The notes beneath the pieces are model-generated. The model searched no databases and was not told the DNA's origin. It saw nothing but the letters and a program-made list of their open reading frames with translations. Source: Aquabacterium sp. (GTDB taxonomy: Bacteria > Pseudomonadota > Gammaproteobacteria > Burkholderiales > Burkholderiaceae_C). From it: 64,000 nucleotides of DNA. The DNA lies in NCBI RefSeq assembly GCF_016234775.1, contig NZ_JACRAH010000049.1, positions 116,596 to 180,595 on the forward strand. Direction: 5' to 3'. This document shows positions 39,234 through 46,163 of this stretch, piece after piece (the stretch's first letter is position 1; each line of letters opens with the position of its first letter). The translations under genes and the position numbers were made by a program.

Positions 39234-40658
39234 TCATAGCTGAAAACCGATGATGCGAACCAGGCCTTCCATAAGCTCCCTGGCGGCAGACGGGGGTTGA
39301 GGCAGCGCAGGGTGGCTTTCGTTGGCCAGCCGCAAGGCCCATTGCGTCAGCCAGGCGATGCTTCGGGCGTCATAAAAGGCAGTGTTCAACTCAAAATTCA
39401 GAAAGAGGCTGCGCGCATCCAGGTTGCCGGAGCCGCACCAGGCGATGTCGTCGTCCACGATGACAGCCTTGGCATGCAGCATGCGCGGGTACAGCTTGAC
39501 CTCTGCGCCCGCCGCCATCAAGGCGCGCAAGGACGGCGCGCGGGCAACATCTGCCAGCTTGTGATTGGAGCGGGCCGGCAACACCAGCGTGAGTTGAACG
39601 CCTCGGCGGCAGGCCATGCACCAGGCCGAGAGCAGCGCGTCATCCGGCACGAAGTAGGGCGAGACCAGCACGATGCGACGTTCGGCGCGGTAGGCCGCCG
39701 CCAGCAACAGCGCGTGGATGGTGTCGTCGGCGTGATCCGGGCCACTGGGTATCCACTGCATCAGGCCGCCCGTTGCTGGACCTGAAGGCAGGCAGACAGG
39801 TACATCGACGAAGCTGACTTCACCGCTGGCAACCTGCCAGTCTTGTTGGTAGATATCGTGTGCCTGCTGTGCCATCGGGCCGCTGATGACGAAGCTGATG
39901 TCATTCCAGGCCGGGGAATGGTCCTGCCTGAGGAAGTATTCGCTGGCCAGGTTGCGGCCACCGCTCCAGACGTGCTGGCCATCGATCACCACGAGTTTGC
40001 GATGGTTGCGCAGGTTGACCCGCCCTCTTCGGATATTGGGCAGCAGCGGCATGAAGAACTGCACGGCCACGCCGTGTTGCTTCAGTGTGCGTACAAGTGC
40101 GCGAGGTATCGACCAGGACCCCAGCTCATCCAGCAGCACGCGCACCTTGACACCACGGCCCGCAGCCAATGTCAGCTCCTTGGTCAGCGCGGTGGCCACC
40201 TCGTCGTGGCCCAGGATGAAAGTGCAGATGTCGATTTGTTCCCGGGCGTGGCGGATCAGGTCGAGCAAGACGTTCAGGGCTGCCTGCCCATCGGCCTGAA
40301 AACTCACCGTCGCGTTACGCGTGGCCGCAGGCAGTGCCAGGGCCTGCCCCAGTTCGATGGCCCAGTGGGCCTCATCGCGGCCCTGGTGCGTTGGCACTTG
40401 TCGCAATCGAGCATGAGGCCGAGGCACCTTGCGAACGCCAAAAAGCAGGTAAAGCGGTATGCCGATATAGGGCAGCAGGGTCATCGTCAGCACCCAGGCC
40501 AGGGCAGCGGAGGGGTGTCGATGCTCCCGGCTCAATCTCGTGGAGGCCAGGTAGATCAGCAGGCCTGCCAGCACGAAGGCGCCATGTTCCAGTCCTGACA
40601 AGGGCCAGTGAACATGGGCGGGCAGAAGGTGCATGCCGTAGGTGCTTTCCGTGCTCAA
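39234..40658 (-). CDS. clsA: Cardiolipin synthase, ClsA type
   Basis: A phospholipase-D superfamily enzyme that condenses two phosphatidylglycerols into cardiolipin at the inner membrane. Two N-terminal membrane helices (about 20-70) are followed by two HKD motifs: NHRKLVVIDGQHVWSGGRN and LHAKAVIVDDDIAWCGSGN. The 474-residue length and the helical N-terminus are typical of ClsA rather than ClsB. Its start overlaps the PfkB gene by 4 bp, an unusual partner. A second cardiolipin synthase gene of the ClsB type lies at 56-57 kb. Confidence 0.9.
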   Translation of the reverse strand: MSTESTYGMHLLPAHVHWPLSGLEHGAFVLAGLLIYLASTRLSREHRHPSAALAWVLTMTLLPYIGIPLYLLFGVRKVPRPHARLRQVPTHQGRDEAHWAIELGQALALPAATRNATVSFQADGQAALNVLLDLIRHAREQIDICTFILGHDEVATALTKELTLAAGRGVKVRVLLDELGSWSIPRALVRTLKQHGVAVQFFMPLLPNIRRGRVNLRNHRKLVVIDGQHVWSGGRNLASEYFLRQDHSPAWNDISFVISGPMAQQAHDIYQQDWQVASGEVSFVDVPVCLPSGPATGGLMQWIPSGPDHADDTIHALLLAAAYRAERRIVLVSPYFVPDDALLSAWCMACRRGVQLTLVLPARSNHKLADVARAPSLRALMAAGAEVKLYPRMLHAKAVIVDDDIAWCGSGNLDARSLFLNFELNTAFYDARSIAWLTQWALRLANESHPALPQPPSAARELMEGLVRIIGFQL

Positions 40659-41590
40659 AGAACCTGGACTTGAACGTCACCCAGGAGGCGCTGGATATCA
40701 GCCGTTTGGCACAGCGAGGTGCCTGATGTCAGCAAGGCAGCGGCTCCTGCTGCCATGGCGTAGCGCAGCGCCTGGGCCATGTCATGCTGCTGATCCAGGG
40801 CCCATACCAGGCCGGCCAGAAAGCTGTCGCCGGCGCCAATGGTGCTGGCGACCTCGACCTTCAGAGCGTGGGCGCGCCAGGCTTGTTCGGCTGTTACCAG
40901 CAGTGCGCCGTCTTCTCCCAGGGAGAGCGCCACGATGTGAGCCCGCCCTTGGTGAATCAGGCCGCGAGCTGCCTCACACCAATCTGACTCGGCTGCCAGG
41001 GGGCGCCCGGTGAGGTCTCGCAACTCCCTCAGGCTGGGTTTGACCAGGTGGACACCTGCCTGAAGCGCCGCACGCAGGGCTGCACCTGAGGTGTCCAGCA
41101 CGAACAGGTTGCCTTGGGTGCGCGCCTGGCTGGCCATCTGCGCATAGAAGTCACTCGGCACGCCTGGCGGCAGGCTGCCACTGGCGATCACGTACCTGGC
41201 TGCCTGCGCCTGGCTTGTGGCGTCCAGGCAGGTTCGCCATTCGACCTCGCTCAACAAAGGGCCGGGCAATACAAAACGGAAATCCTGCCCGCTGCAGCCT
41301 TCGTGAACGGTGAAGCTCTCGCGGGTCTCATTGGTAATCTCGATCGCTTGCGCGGGGATCTGCTCTTGCGCAAGCAGTTCGCGCAGAACGCGGCCCGTGA
41401 CACCGCCAGATGTGTAAAGCGCCCGCACATCGGCGCCCAGTCGGTGCAGCACCCGAGCGACATTGATGCCGCCGCCGCCGGGGTGTGTCTGCGCCGGTTC
41501 ACAACGCAGCTTGTGGCCTGGGGTGACGCGATCAATCGATGTGAAGACATCGACCGCCGGGTTCATGGTCAAGGTCAGGATGTGGCTCAT
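40655..41590 (-). CDS. PfkB-family sugar-phosphate kinase
   Basis: A 311-residue ribokinase-fold kinase of the 1-phosphofructokinase/6-phosphofructokinase-2/tagatose-6-phosphate branch. It has the GGGGINVARVLHRLGA start signature, LTMNPAVD near the N-terminus as in PfkB/FruK, and the C-terminal active-site motif TIGAGDSFLAGLVWAL with catalytic Asp. The substrate (fructose 6-phosphate, fructose 1-phosphate or another) cannot be fixed; there is no PTS gene nearby, which argues mildly against FruK. It is the first gene of a two-gene coupled run with clsA. Confidence 0.85.
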   Translation of the reverse strand: MSHILTLTMNPAVDVFTSIDRVTPGHKLRCEPAQTHPGGGGINVARVLHRLGADVRALYTSGGVTGRVLRELLAQEQIPAQAIEITNETRESFTVHEGCSGQDFRFVLPGPLLSEVEWRTCLDATSQAQAARYVIASGSLPPGVPSDFYAQMASQARTQGNLFVLDTSGAALRAALQAGVHLVKPSLRELRDLTGRPLAAESDWCEAARGLIHQGRAHIVALSLGEDGALLVTAEQAWRAHALKVEVASTIGAGDSFLAGLVWALDQQHDMAQALRYAMAAGAAALLTSGTSLCQTADIQRLLGDVQVQVL

Positions 41591-41642
41591 GAGGCCACAG
41601 TTTAGGCACCGTTGGCCTGTTCCTGAGCCTTGAGCCTCAAGC

Positions 41643-42296
41643 TTATTTGTTGACTTGTGGTTTGGTGTTGAGGTCCGGGCGCGTCGCCATCAACAATTCG
41701 TTGGTCACTGTGCCGCGCAGGGTGCAGGCCATGCGCGTCATGGTGACGTCTTTTTCGTAGGCCTCGATCTGCAGCACGCGCTCGACCGTGCCGGGCCTGG
41801 ATTCGGCGCCACCTGGCATGTCGATTTTTTGCCAGCCGGCCTCAGGATGACTCAGGTCCCACTGCTCGGAGCGCGCATGGACGTCGCCCTCTTGTTGCAG
41901 GCGTGCGTTGTCCCACAGTTGGGATTGCGTGGATTTGAGCACCTTGTCCAACGGCGAGCGCAGGATGAAGCCCCATGAGATGACGGCTTCGTCGCCACCC
42001 AGGTTCAGGTGTTCATCGAAGTAACCGAAGGCCTCCAGCCCGCTGACCCTCACGGTGGGCGTGAATCGGCGCAGGCTGCGGTCAACATCGGTGCGATCAG
42101 CCACCTTGAACGTGGCCACGTTGCCGGTCTTGACGAGGTAAGGGGTGGCCGAGAACGCGCTGGCCTGGCGGTTCAGCACTTCGAAGAAGCTGCTGTCGCA
42201 GCGCGACAGTTCAGCCAGGATGTTGTCGGGTGCGGACGCTGCCGCAGCCATGGCCGAGCTGGCAAACACCAGCGGCAACAGAAATACGAATCTCAT
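41643..42296 (-). CDS. Secreted hypothetical protein
   Basis: A 217-residue protein with a signal peptide (residues 1-21, cleavage expected after SSAMAAAA) and no further membrane segment, so it should be periplasmic. The mature part is strand-rich and includes SRCDSSFFEVLN, VRVSGLEAFGYFDE and EAVISWGFILRS, with two cysteines (in RCDSS and MACTL) that could form a disulfide. I recognise no family. The ATG at 42296 is chosen because it gives the signal peptide; the frame extension upstream adds a non-hydrophobic prefix. Confidence 0.65.
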   Translation of the reverse strand: MRFVFLLPLVFASSAMAAAASAPDNILAELSRCDSSFFEVLNRQASAFSATPYLVKTGNVATFKVADRTDVDRSLRRFTPTVRVSGLEAFGYFDEHLNLGGDEAVISWGFILRSPLDKVLKSTQSQLWDNARLQQEGDVHARSEQWDLSHPEAGWQKIDMPGGAESRPGTVERVLQIEAYEKDVTMTRMACTLRGTVTNELLMATRPDLNTKPQVNK

Positions 42297-42371
42297 CGGG
42301 GGCCTGTTTGACTTGTTGGTAAGTCCACCTTGGTGAACCAGCAAGGAGTGTGCCCAAGCCCCTGTGAGCCA

Positions 42372-42767
42372 TCAACCCGCGTTCCGGGTGGATGTGTCGA
42401 TTTCTGCAAACAGTTCCTTGGCCACCAACAGGGCATTCACTGCAGCCGGGAAGCCCGCATATACCGCCATCTGCATGATCACCTCGACCACTTCCTGACG
42501 GGTGCACCCCACGTTCAGCGCGCCCTGGATATGGGCCTTGAGCTCCTTGGGCGCGTGGCCCAGGGTGGTCAAGGAGGCCAGCGTGGCGATCTGGCGCTCC
42601 TTGGGCGTCAAGCCCGGGCGCGCGTAGATGTCGCCATAGGGAAACTCGATGATGAGCCTGGCAAAGTCAGGGGCGATATCCTGCAAGGCGGCCATGACGC
42701 CTTCGCCTACATGGCCATGGATGCGGGACAGGGCTGCCTGCCCGCGCTCGAATCGATCGGATGTCAT
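42372..42767 (-). CDS. Carboxymuconolactone decarboxylase family protein
   Basis: A 131-residue helical protein of the CMD/AhpD-like family: LTPKERQIATLASLTTLG and HIQGALNVGCTRQEVVEVI are the family core. Only one Cys is present in that core, so AhpD-type CxxC peroxidase activity is unlikely; lactone decarboxylation or an unknown function remains. The start at 42767 lies one base from the end of the upstream dehydrogenase gene, showing a two-gene operon. The substrate is unknown. Confidence 0.82.
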   Translation of the reverse strand: MTSDRFERGQAALSRIHGHVGEGVMAALQDIAPDFARLIIEFPYGDIYARPGLTPKERQIATLASLTTLGHAPKELKAHIQGALNVGCTRQEVVEVIMQMAVYAGFPAAVNALLVAKELFAEIDTSTRNAG

Positions 42768-42768
42768 G

Positions 42769-43659
42769 TCACTGACCTTGACGTCGCTCCAGCTCGCGAT
42801 ACAGCCCCGATTGATCGAGGTCGGCATAGCCGTGCTGTGCCGCGTCTTCATAGAGCGCGGCCAGGTGTTGTGTGATGGGCGCGTCAAACGCCAGGCTGGC
42901 CGAGGTATGCAGCGCGTTGCGCAAGTCCTTGAGCTGAATGGCCAGCGAGCCGCGCTTGGCGAAGTCGCCATCGACCATGCGTTGCCCGTGTACCTCCAGG
43001 ATGCGGCTTTCGGCAAAGCCGCCGCGCAGGGCTTCGCGAACCTTGGCGGGGTCGGCGCCACCACGTTGGGCCAGCAGCAGCGCTTCGGCCACGGCGCCGA
43101 TCGTGATGCCCACGATCATCTGATTGGCCAGTTTGGTGAGTTGGCCGGAGCCCGTCGGGCCGACGTGCACAGGGCGGCCCAGCACATTCAGCACCGGTTG
43201 AGCGCGCTCGAATTCGGCTGCATCGCCGCCCACCATGATGGCCAGCGTGCCGGCTTCCGCGCCTACGGTGCCACCCGAGACTGGGGCGTCCAGCACGGTC
43301 ACGCCCAGGTGGTCGAGCTGGTCGGCGTGGCTGCGGGCCTGCTCGGGCAGGATGGAGCTCATGTCGATGACCAGGGTGCCAGGGCGCAGGCCGGCGGCGG
43401 CACCAGGCAAGGCCGAGTTGAACAGCACGTTTTCCACCACGTCGCCGTTCTCCAGCATGGTGATGACGATGTCGGCCTTGGCCACGGCGCGTGAGGGGGA
43501 GGGCGCCACACGGGCACCGTCAGGAATCAAGGCCTCCGCCTTGCTGCGGGTGCGGTTCCAGACCGTCACGGGGTAGCCGGCGGCCAGCAGGCGGCGGGCC
43601 ATGGGGGTCCCCATCAAGCCGCATCCCAGCAGCGCAATCTGTTTTTTCTCTTCGTTCAT
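42769..43659 (-). CDS. 3-hydroxyisobutyrate dehydrogenase family NAD(P)-dependent reductase
   Basis: A 296-residue beta-hydroxyacid dehydrogenase. The dinucleotide motif is ALLGCGLMGTPMARRL (about residues 8-23), the substrate-binding motif is APVSGGTVGAEAGTL, and the catalytic Lys lies in GSGQLTKLANQM. Candidate substrates are 3-hydroxyisobutyrate, tartronate semialdehyde or succinic semialdehyde; the sequence does not decide. The ATG at 43659 starts MNEEKKQIALLG; longer upstream frames have no family sequence. It precedes the CMD-family gene by one base. Confidence 0.87.
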   Translation of the reverse strand: MNEEKKQIALLGCGLMGTPMARRLLAAGYPVTVWNRTRSKAEALIPDGARVAPSPSRAVAKADIVITMLENGDVVENVLFNSALPGAAAGLRPGTLVIDMSSILPEQARSHADQLDHLGVTVLDAPVSGGTVGAEAGTLAIMVGGDAAEFERAQPVLNVLGRPVHVGPTGSGQLTKLANQMIVGITIGAVAEALLLAQRGGADPAKVREALRGGFAESRILEVHGQRMVDGDFAKRGSLAIQLKDLRNALHTSASLAFDAPITQHLAALYEDAAQHGYADLDQSGLYRELERRQGQ

Positions 43660-43858
43660 GATGTGGTTTGCTTGCAAAACCAGCCGAATATGCACCAGAC
43701 CGTGTGTGAAAAGCCGCATAAGCAGCGGAAACTCTGTGCACATCCCTTGTTTGAAGGACAGTCAGGCAAGCTATTTTCGGCGAACATTGATTCGTTGACA
43801 TCCAATCAGCCGGGTAAGGCTGGCTGTCGGTCGTTTCCTCAAAACTACATCGATTCAT

Positions 43859-44857
43859 ATGGCCGAATCCACTGAAGCTGCGGCGCTCCAAGGCGGAGCG
43901 CTGAACCAGAAGGTCTTGCATGCGCTGGATCAATTGGGCCTGGCAGTACTGGTCAAGGACGTGGCAAGCGGTCGGTACGACGTGGCCAACGATGTCGCGG
44001 CGCACGTGTTGGGGTTGGAACAACGCCACATCGTCGGTGCCGTGGATGCTGATTTGTTTGACGCGGCTCAGGCCGTGGCCTTGCGGGCAGCCGATCAGCA
44101 AGCGCAGGCCGTACCAGAAGGCGTGCGCGCCGAGCACAAGCTGGAGTTGAGCACCGGGCGACACGAGTTCGTCACCTGGCGGCAAACCTACACGGACGAG
44201 GCCACGGGCGCAGGCAAGCTGTTGTCCGTCTGGCAGGATGTGACCGATGCGCGTCGCCGTGATGCCCAGTTGCAGTCGGCGCTGGCACAGCTCGAAAAAG
44301 AGCAGAAAGCCAACGATTCGTTGCGCCGAGACGTGGAAGACAACCAGGTACGCGATACCGTGTCCGGCCTGTACCACCGCGCTCATTTCGAAGAGCAGTT
44401 GCGTCGCGAGGCAGACCTGTCCAGCCGCGAGCAGCGTGAATTCGCGCTGGTGTCGGTGTCGATCGACAACCTCGATGAGATTCGCCGCATGCACGGTGTC
44501 GAAGGCTGCGAGCGTGTCGTCGAGGCCCTTGGGCGTTTGCTGAGGGCCAACACCCGCGCGATGGACTCCCCATGCCGACTGGGTGGTGACCGTTTCGTCG
44601 TGCTGCTGTCAGGCATCGGCCTGGCGATTGCGCACTCCAGGATGGAGCAACTGCGCCGCCAATGCACCCAGCACATCGTGCCCTTCAATGGCCAGCAGAT
44701 CCCGTTCACGGTGGCCATGGGTGTGGCCAGCTTCCCGCACACGGCCGGTGGCATCGACGAGTTGATGCGTGCCGCTGACCGCGCCATGGCTTCTGCCCGC
44801 GAAAAGGGCGGCAACCGCATTGCCCTGGCCAGCATCCAGTTCGTGCCGGCAGCCTGA
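43859..44857 (+). CDS. PAS-GGDEF protein with degenerate active site and retained I-site
   Basis: A 332-residue cytoplasmic protein: a PAS-like sensor (about 20-130), a coiled coil (about 133-162) and a GGDEF domain. The active-site signature is LGGDRF, with Arg246-1 in place of the catalytic Glu (GGDRF at 242-246), so cyclase activity is doubtful. The metal-site Asp (SIDNLDEI) is present. The I-site RAMD (233-236) stands at the canonical distance, so the protein may bind c-di-GMP as a receptor. A strong terminator follows the stop, and the 6S RNA gene is beyond it on the other strand. Confidence 0.8.
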   Translation: MAESTEAAALQGGALNQKVLHALDQLGLAVLVKDVASGRYDVANDVAAHVLGLEQRHIVGAVDADLFDAAQAVALRAADQQAQAVPEGVRAEHKLELSTGRHEFVTWRQTYTDEATGAGKLLSVWQDVTDARRRDAQLQSALAQLEKEQKANDSLRRDVEDNQVRDTVSGLYHRAHFEEQLRREADLSSREQREFALVSVSIDNLDEIRRMHGVEGCERVVEALGRLLRANTRAMDSPCRLGGDRFVVLLSGIGLAIAHSRMEQLRRQCTQHIVPFNGQQIPFTVAMGVASFPHTAGGIDELMRAADRAMASAREKGGNRIALASIQFVPAA

Positions 44858-44885
44858 TCTGCATCTACCGTTTCAAGCGCCCAAG

Positions 44886-44920
44886 AAAAAGGCCAGCATC
44901 CTGAGGGCGCTGGCCTTTTT
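44886..44920. terminator. Bidirectional intrinsic terminator
   Basis: GGCCAGC (44891-44897) pairs perfectly with GCTGGCC (44909-44915), flanked by A5 on one side and T5 on the other. It can end both the PAS-GGDEF transcript and the 6S RNA transcript coming from the opposite strand. Confidence 0.88.
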
Positions 44921-44933
44921 GCATGAATGAAGT

Positions 44934-45107
44934 GTCCGCCGAGAACTGATTGCCGCATTCCTGAACCCAGGGGATTCAGGTGGGCGAGGTCAGCGGTACG
45001 TCGGGTTCATCTGACGCGAGACGATCACACCTGCACCGCAATATTCCAAGCCCTGGCTCGAAGAGCATCGGTTCAAGGAAATAAAAACAACCACGAACGC
45101 GACGGAC
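44934..45107 (-). ncRNA. ssrS: 6S RNA
   Basis: 6S RNA binds sigma-70 RNA polymerase and represses transcription in stationary phase. Evidence: it lies directly downstream of zapA on the same strand, its conserved place. The terminal arms pair, GTCCGTCG at 45107-45100 with CGGCGGAC at 44941-44934. The 174-nt length is close to the 184 nt of the E. coli RNA. The 3' half has CACCTGAATCCCCTGGGTTCAGG, like the E. coli segment around its CCTTGAACC/GGGTTCAAGG hairpin. A TAGAAT -10 (45119-45114 on the minus strand) would start transcription almost exactly at the first paired base, and the terminator at 44886-44920 follows the 3' end. The exact ends are estimated. Confidence 0.85.
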
Positions 45108-45186
45108 GATTTCATTCTACTTTCTCTCGCCGCTTTTGACCGTGCAAATACAGCGACTTGCAGGGGTTCTTGACAAGATCAAACCC

Positions 45187-45513
45187 TCAGATCAGGTGGC
45201 CGTCGCTGTCCAGTGCCTGGTCCAGACGCGAGATCAGGTTGTCGATGTATTCGGGTGAGGGCAAGTCGGGCTCGATCGCTGTTGCTGGCGTGCTTGATTT
45301 GGTGGGCGCGGCAGGGCGCTCTGTCAGCATGTAGGCCAGGTTCAGGGCGGACAGCACGGCGATGCGCTCGCGCGCCTTGAGCTTGCCGCTGTCACGGATG
45401 GCGCACATTTCGCGGTCCACCTGGTGCACGGCTTCTTTGAGGCGCTCTTCGCCACCTTCCGGGCAACCCAGGAGGTAGCTTTGGCCCATGATGGAAACTT
45501 CAATCTGCTTCAT
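45187..45513 (-). CDS. zapA: Cell division protein ZapA
   Basis: ZapA bundles FtsZ filaments at the division ring. The 108-residue protein starts MKQIEVSIMGQSYLLGCPE, the family N-terminus, then a central helix with LKEAVHQVDREMCAIRD and a coiled coil, and an extended acidic tail. The ATG at 45513 is preferred over the longer frame that begins in the zapB-like gene. The order zapB-like, zapA, ssrS is standard in this group of bacteria. Confidence 0.92.
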   Translation of the reverse strand: MKQIEVSIMGQSYLLGCPEGGEERLKEAVHQVDREMCAIRDSGKLKARERIAVLSALNLAYMLTERPAAPTKSSTPATAIEPDLPSPEYIDNLISRLDQALDSDGHLI

Positions 45514-45530
45514 GCGTGTAGGGCCTCGTC

Positions 45531-45770
45531 TCAAGCTTCAGGGTGGGGCGGTTCATCGTGCCCGTCAGCGGCCTCGCCAGGGTGGGAGGGCAGCTTGTCG
45601 ATCAGGGCATCGATGCGGGAACGGGCGGCCGACAGCCGCGCGCGCAGCGAATCACGCTCCTGGGCGGTCACGGCCAGTTGTTGCTGCAACAACGCGTTGG
45701 TGCGGTGCAGCTCCTCGTGGCGTAACAGCAGGCGCTCGATGCGGTCCGTGAGTTCGTCGATTCTGGACAT
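45531..45770 (-). CDS. ZapB-like coiled-coil cell division protein (TIGR02449 type)
   Basis: A 79-residue protein, almost wholly coiled coil: DELTDRIERLLLRHEELHRT and QERDSLRARLSAARSRIDAL form continuous heptads, with a short Pro/Glu-rich tail. Proteins of this size directly before zapA are taken to be ZapB-like partners of ZapA at the division septum. It ends 17 bp before zapA, so the two are co-transcribed. The name is by position and fold, not by clear sequence identity. Confidence 0.7.
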   Translation of the reverse strand: MSRIDELTDRIERLLLRHEELHRTNALLQQQLAVTAQERDSLRARLSAARSRIDALIDKLPSHPGEAADGHDEPPHPEA

Positions 45771-45829
45771 GGGCGGATCGTGTTGCCCACCCGGTTCGGT
45801 GGGGCCTTGTGGCTCTACAGCAGAACAAT

Positions 45830-45850
45830 CATTGTAGGCGCCTTACAATG
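45830..45850. promoter_or_regulatory. Inverted repeat between zapB-like gene and the cobalamin riboswitch
   Basis: CATTGTA (45830-45836) and TACAATG (45844-45850) are perfect inverted arms around GGCGCCT. Each arm contains a TACAAT, so the element may hold -10 sequences for both directions or an operator. No matching -35 elements are obvious. Confidence 0.35.
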
Positions 45851-45855
45851 CGCCC

Positions 45856-46074
45856 CGTTGGTGCTCGCACTGGGGTTCGCCCGGTGCAGTTAAACGGGAA
45901 GCAAGAGGGCTTGGGCGTCCATGATGACGCCAGCCTCACTTGCGCTGCCCCCGCAACGGTCGGCGGTCGAGTCTTTCAAGACTCAGCTTGCGTTCACAAC
46001 CACTGGTCACCTGAAAACGACTGGGAAGGTTTCGCGAGTTGCACCGCCTAGCCCGGATACCGGCCGACAGGGGG
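45856..46074 (+). promoter_or_regulatory. Adenosylcobalamin riboswitch
   Basis: The leader of btuB has all hallmarks of a class-I cobalamin riboswitch: GGTGC at its 5' side, the core AGTTAAACGGGAAGC (45889-45903), the B12 box GCTGCCCCCGCAACGGT (45944-45960), an ACCACTGG element, CTGGGAAGGT (46021-46030), and the closing GCCCGGATACCGGCC (46051-46065). High cobalamin should reduce expression of btuB and probably the whole downstream operon. It fills most of the 393-bp region between the zapB-like gene and btuB. Confidence 0.95.
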
Positions 46075-46163
46075 TGAGGCGTGGCCATAGCTGGCTCGCC
46101 TTGCCATATCGCTCGTGGTCTGCGGGGACGCTGACCGGGGCACTTGATCTGTCTGTTTTCATC

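Noticed and set aside
41615..41650. CTTGAG/CTCAAG repeat between the PfkB gene and the secreted hypothetical
   Set aside because: The stem is only six pairs with a one-base centre and no T-run, which is common by chance.
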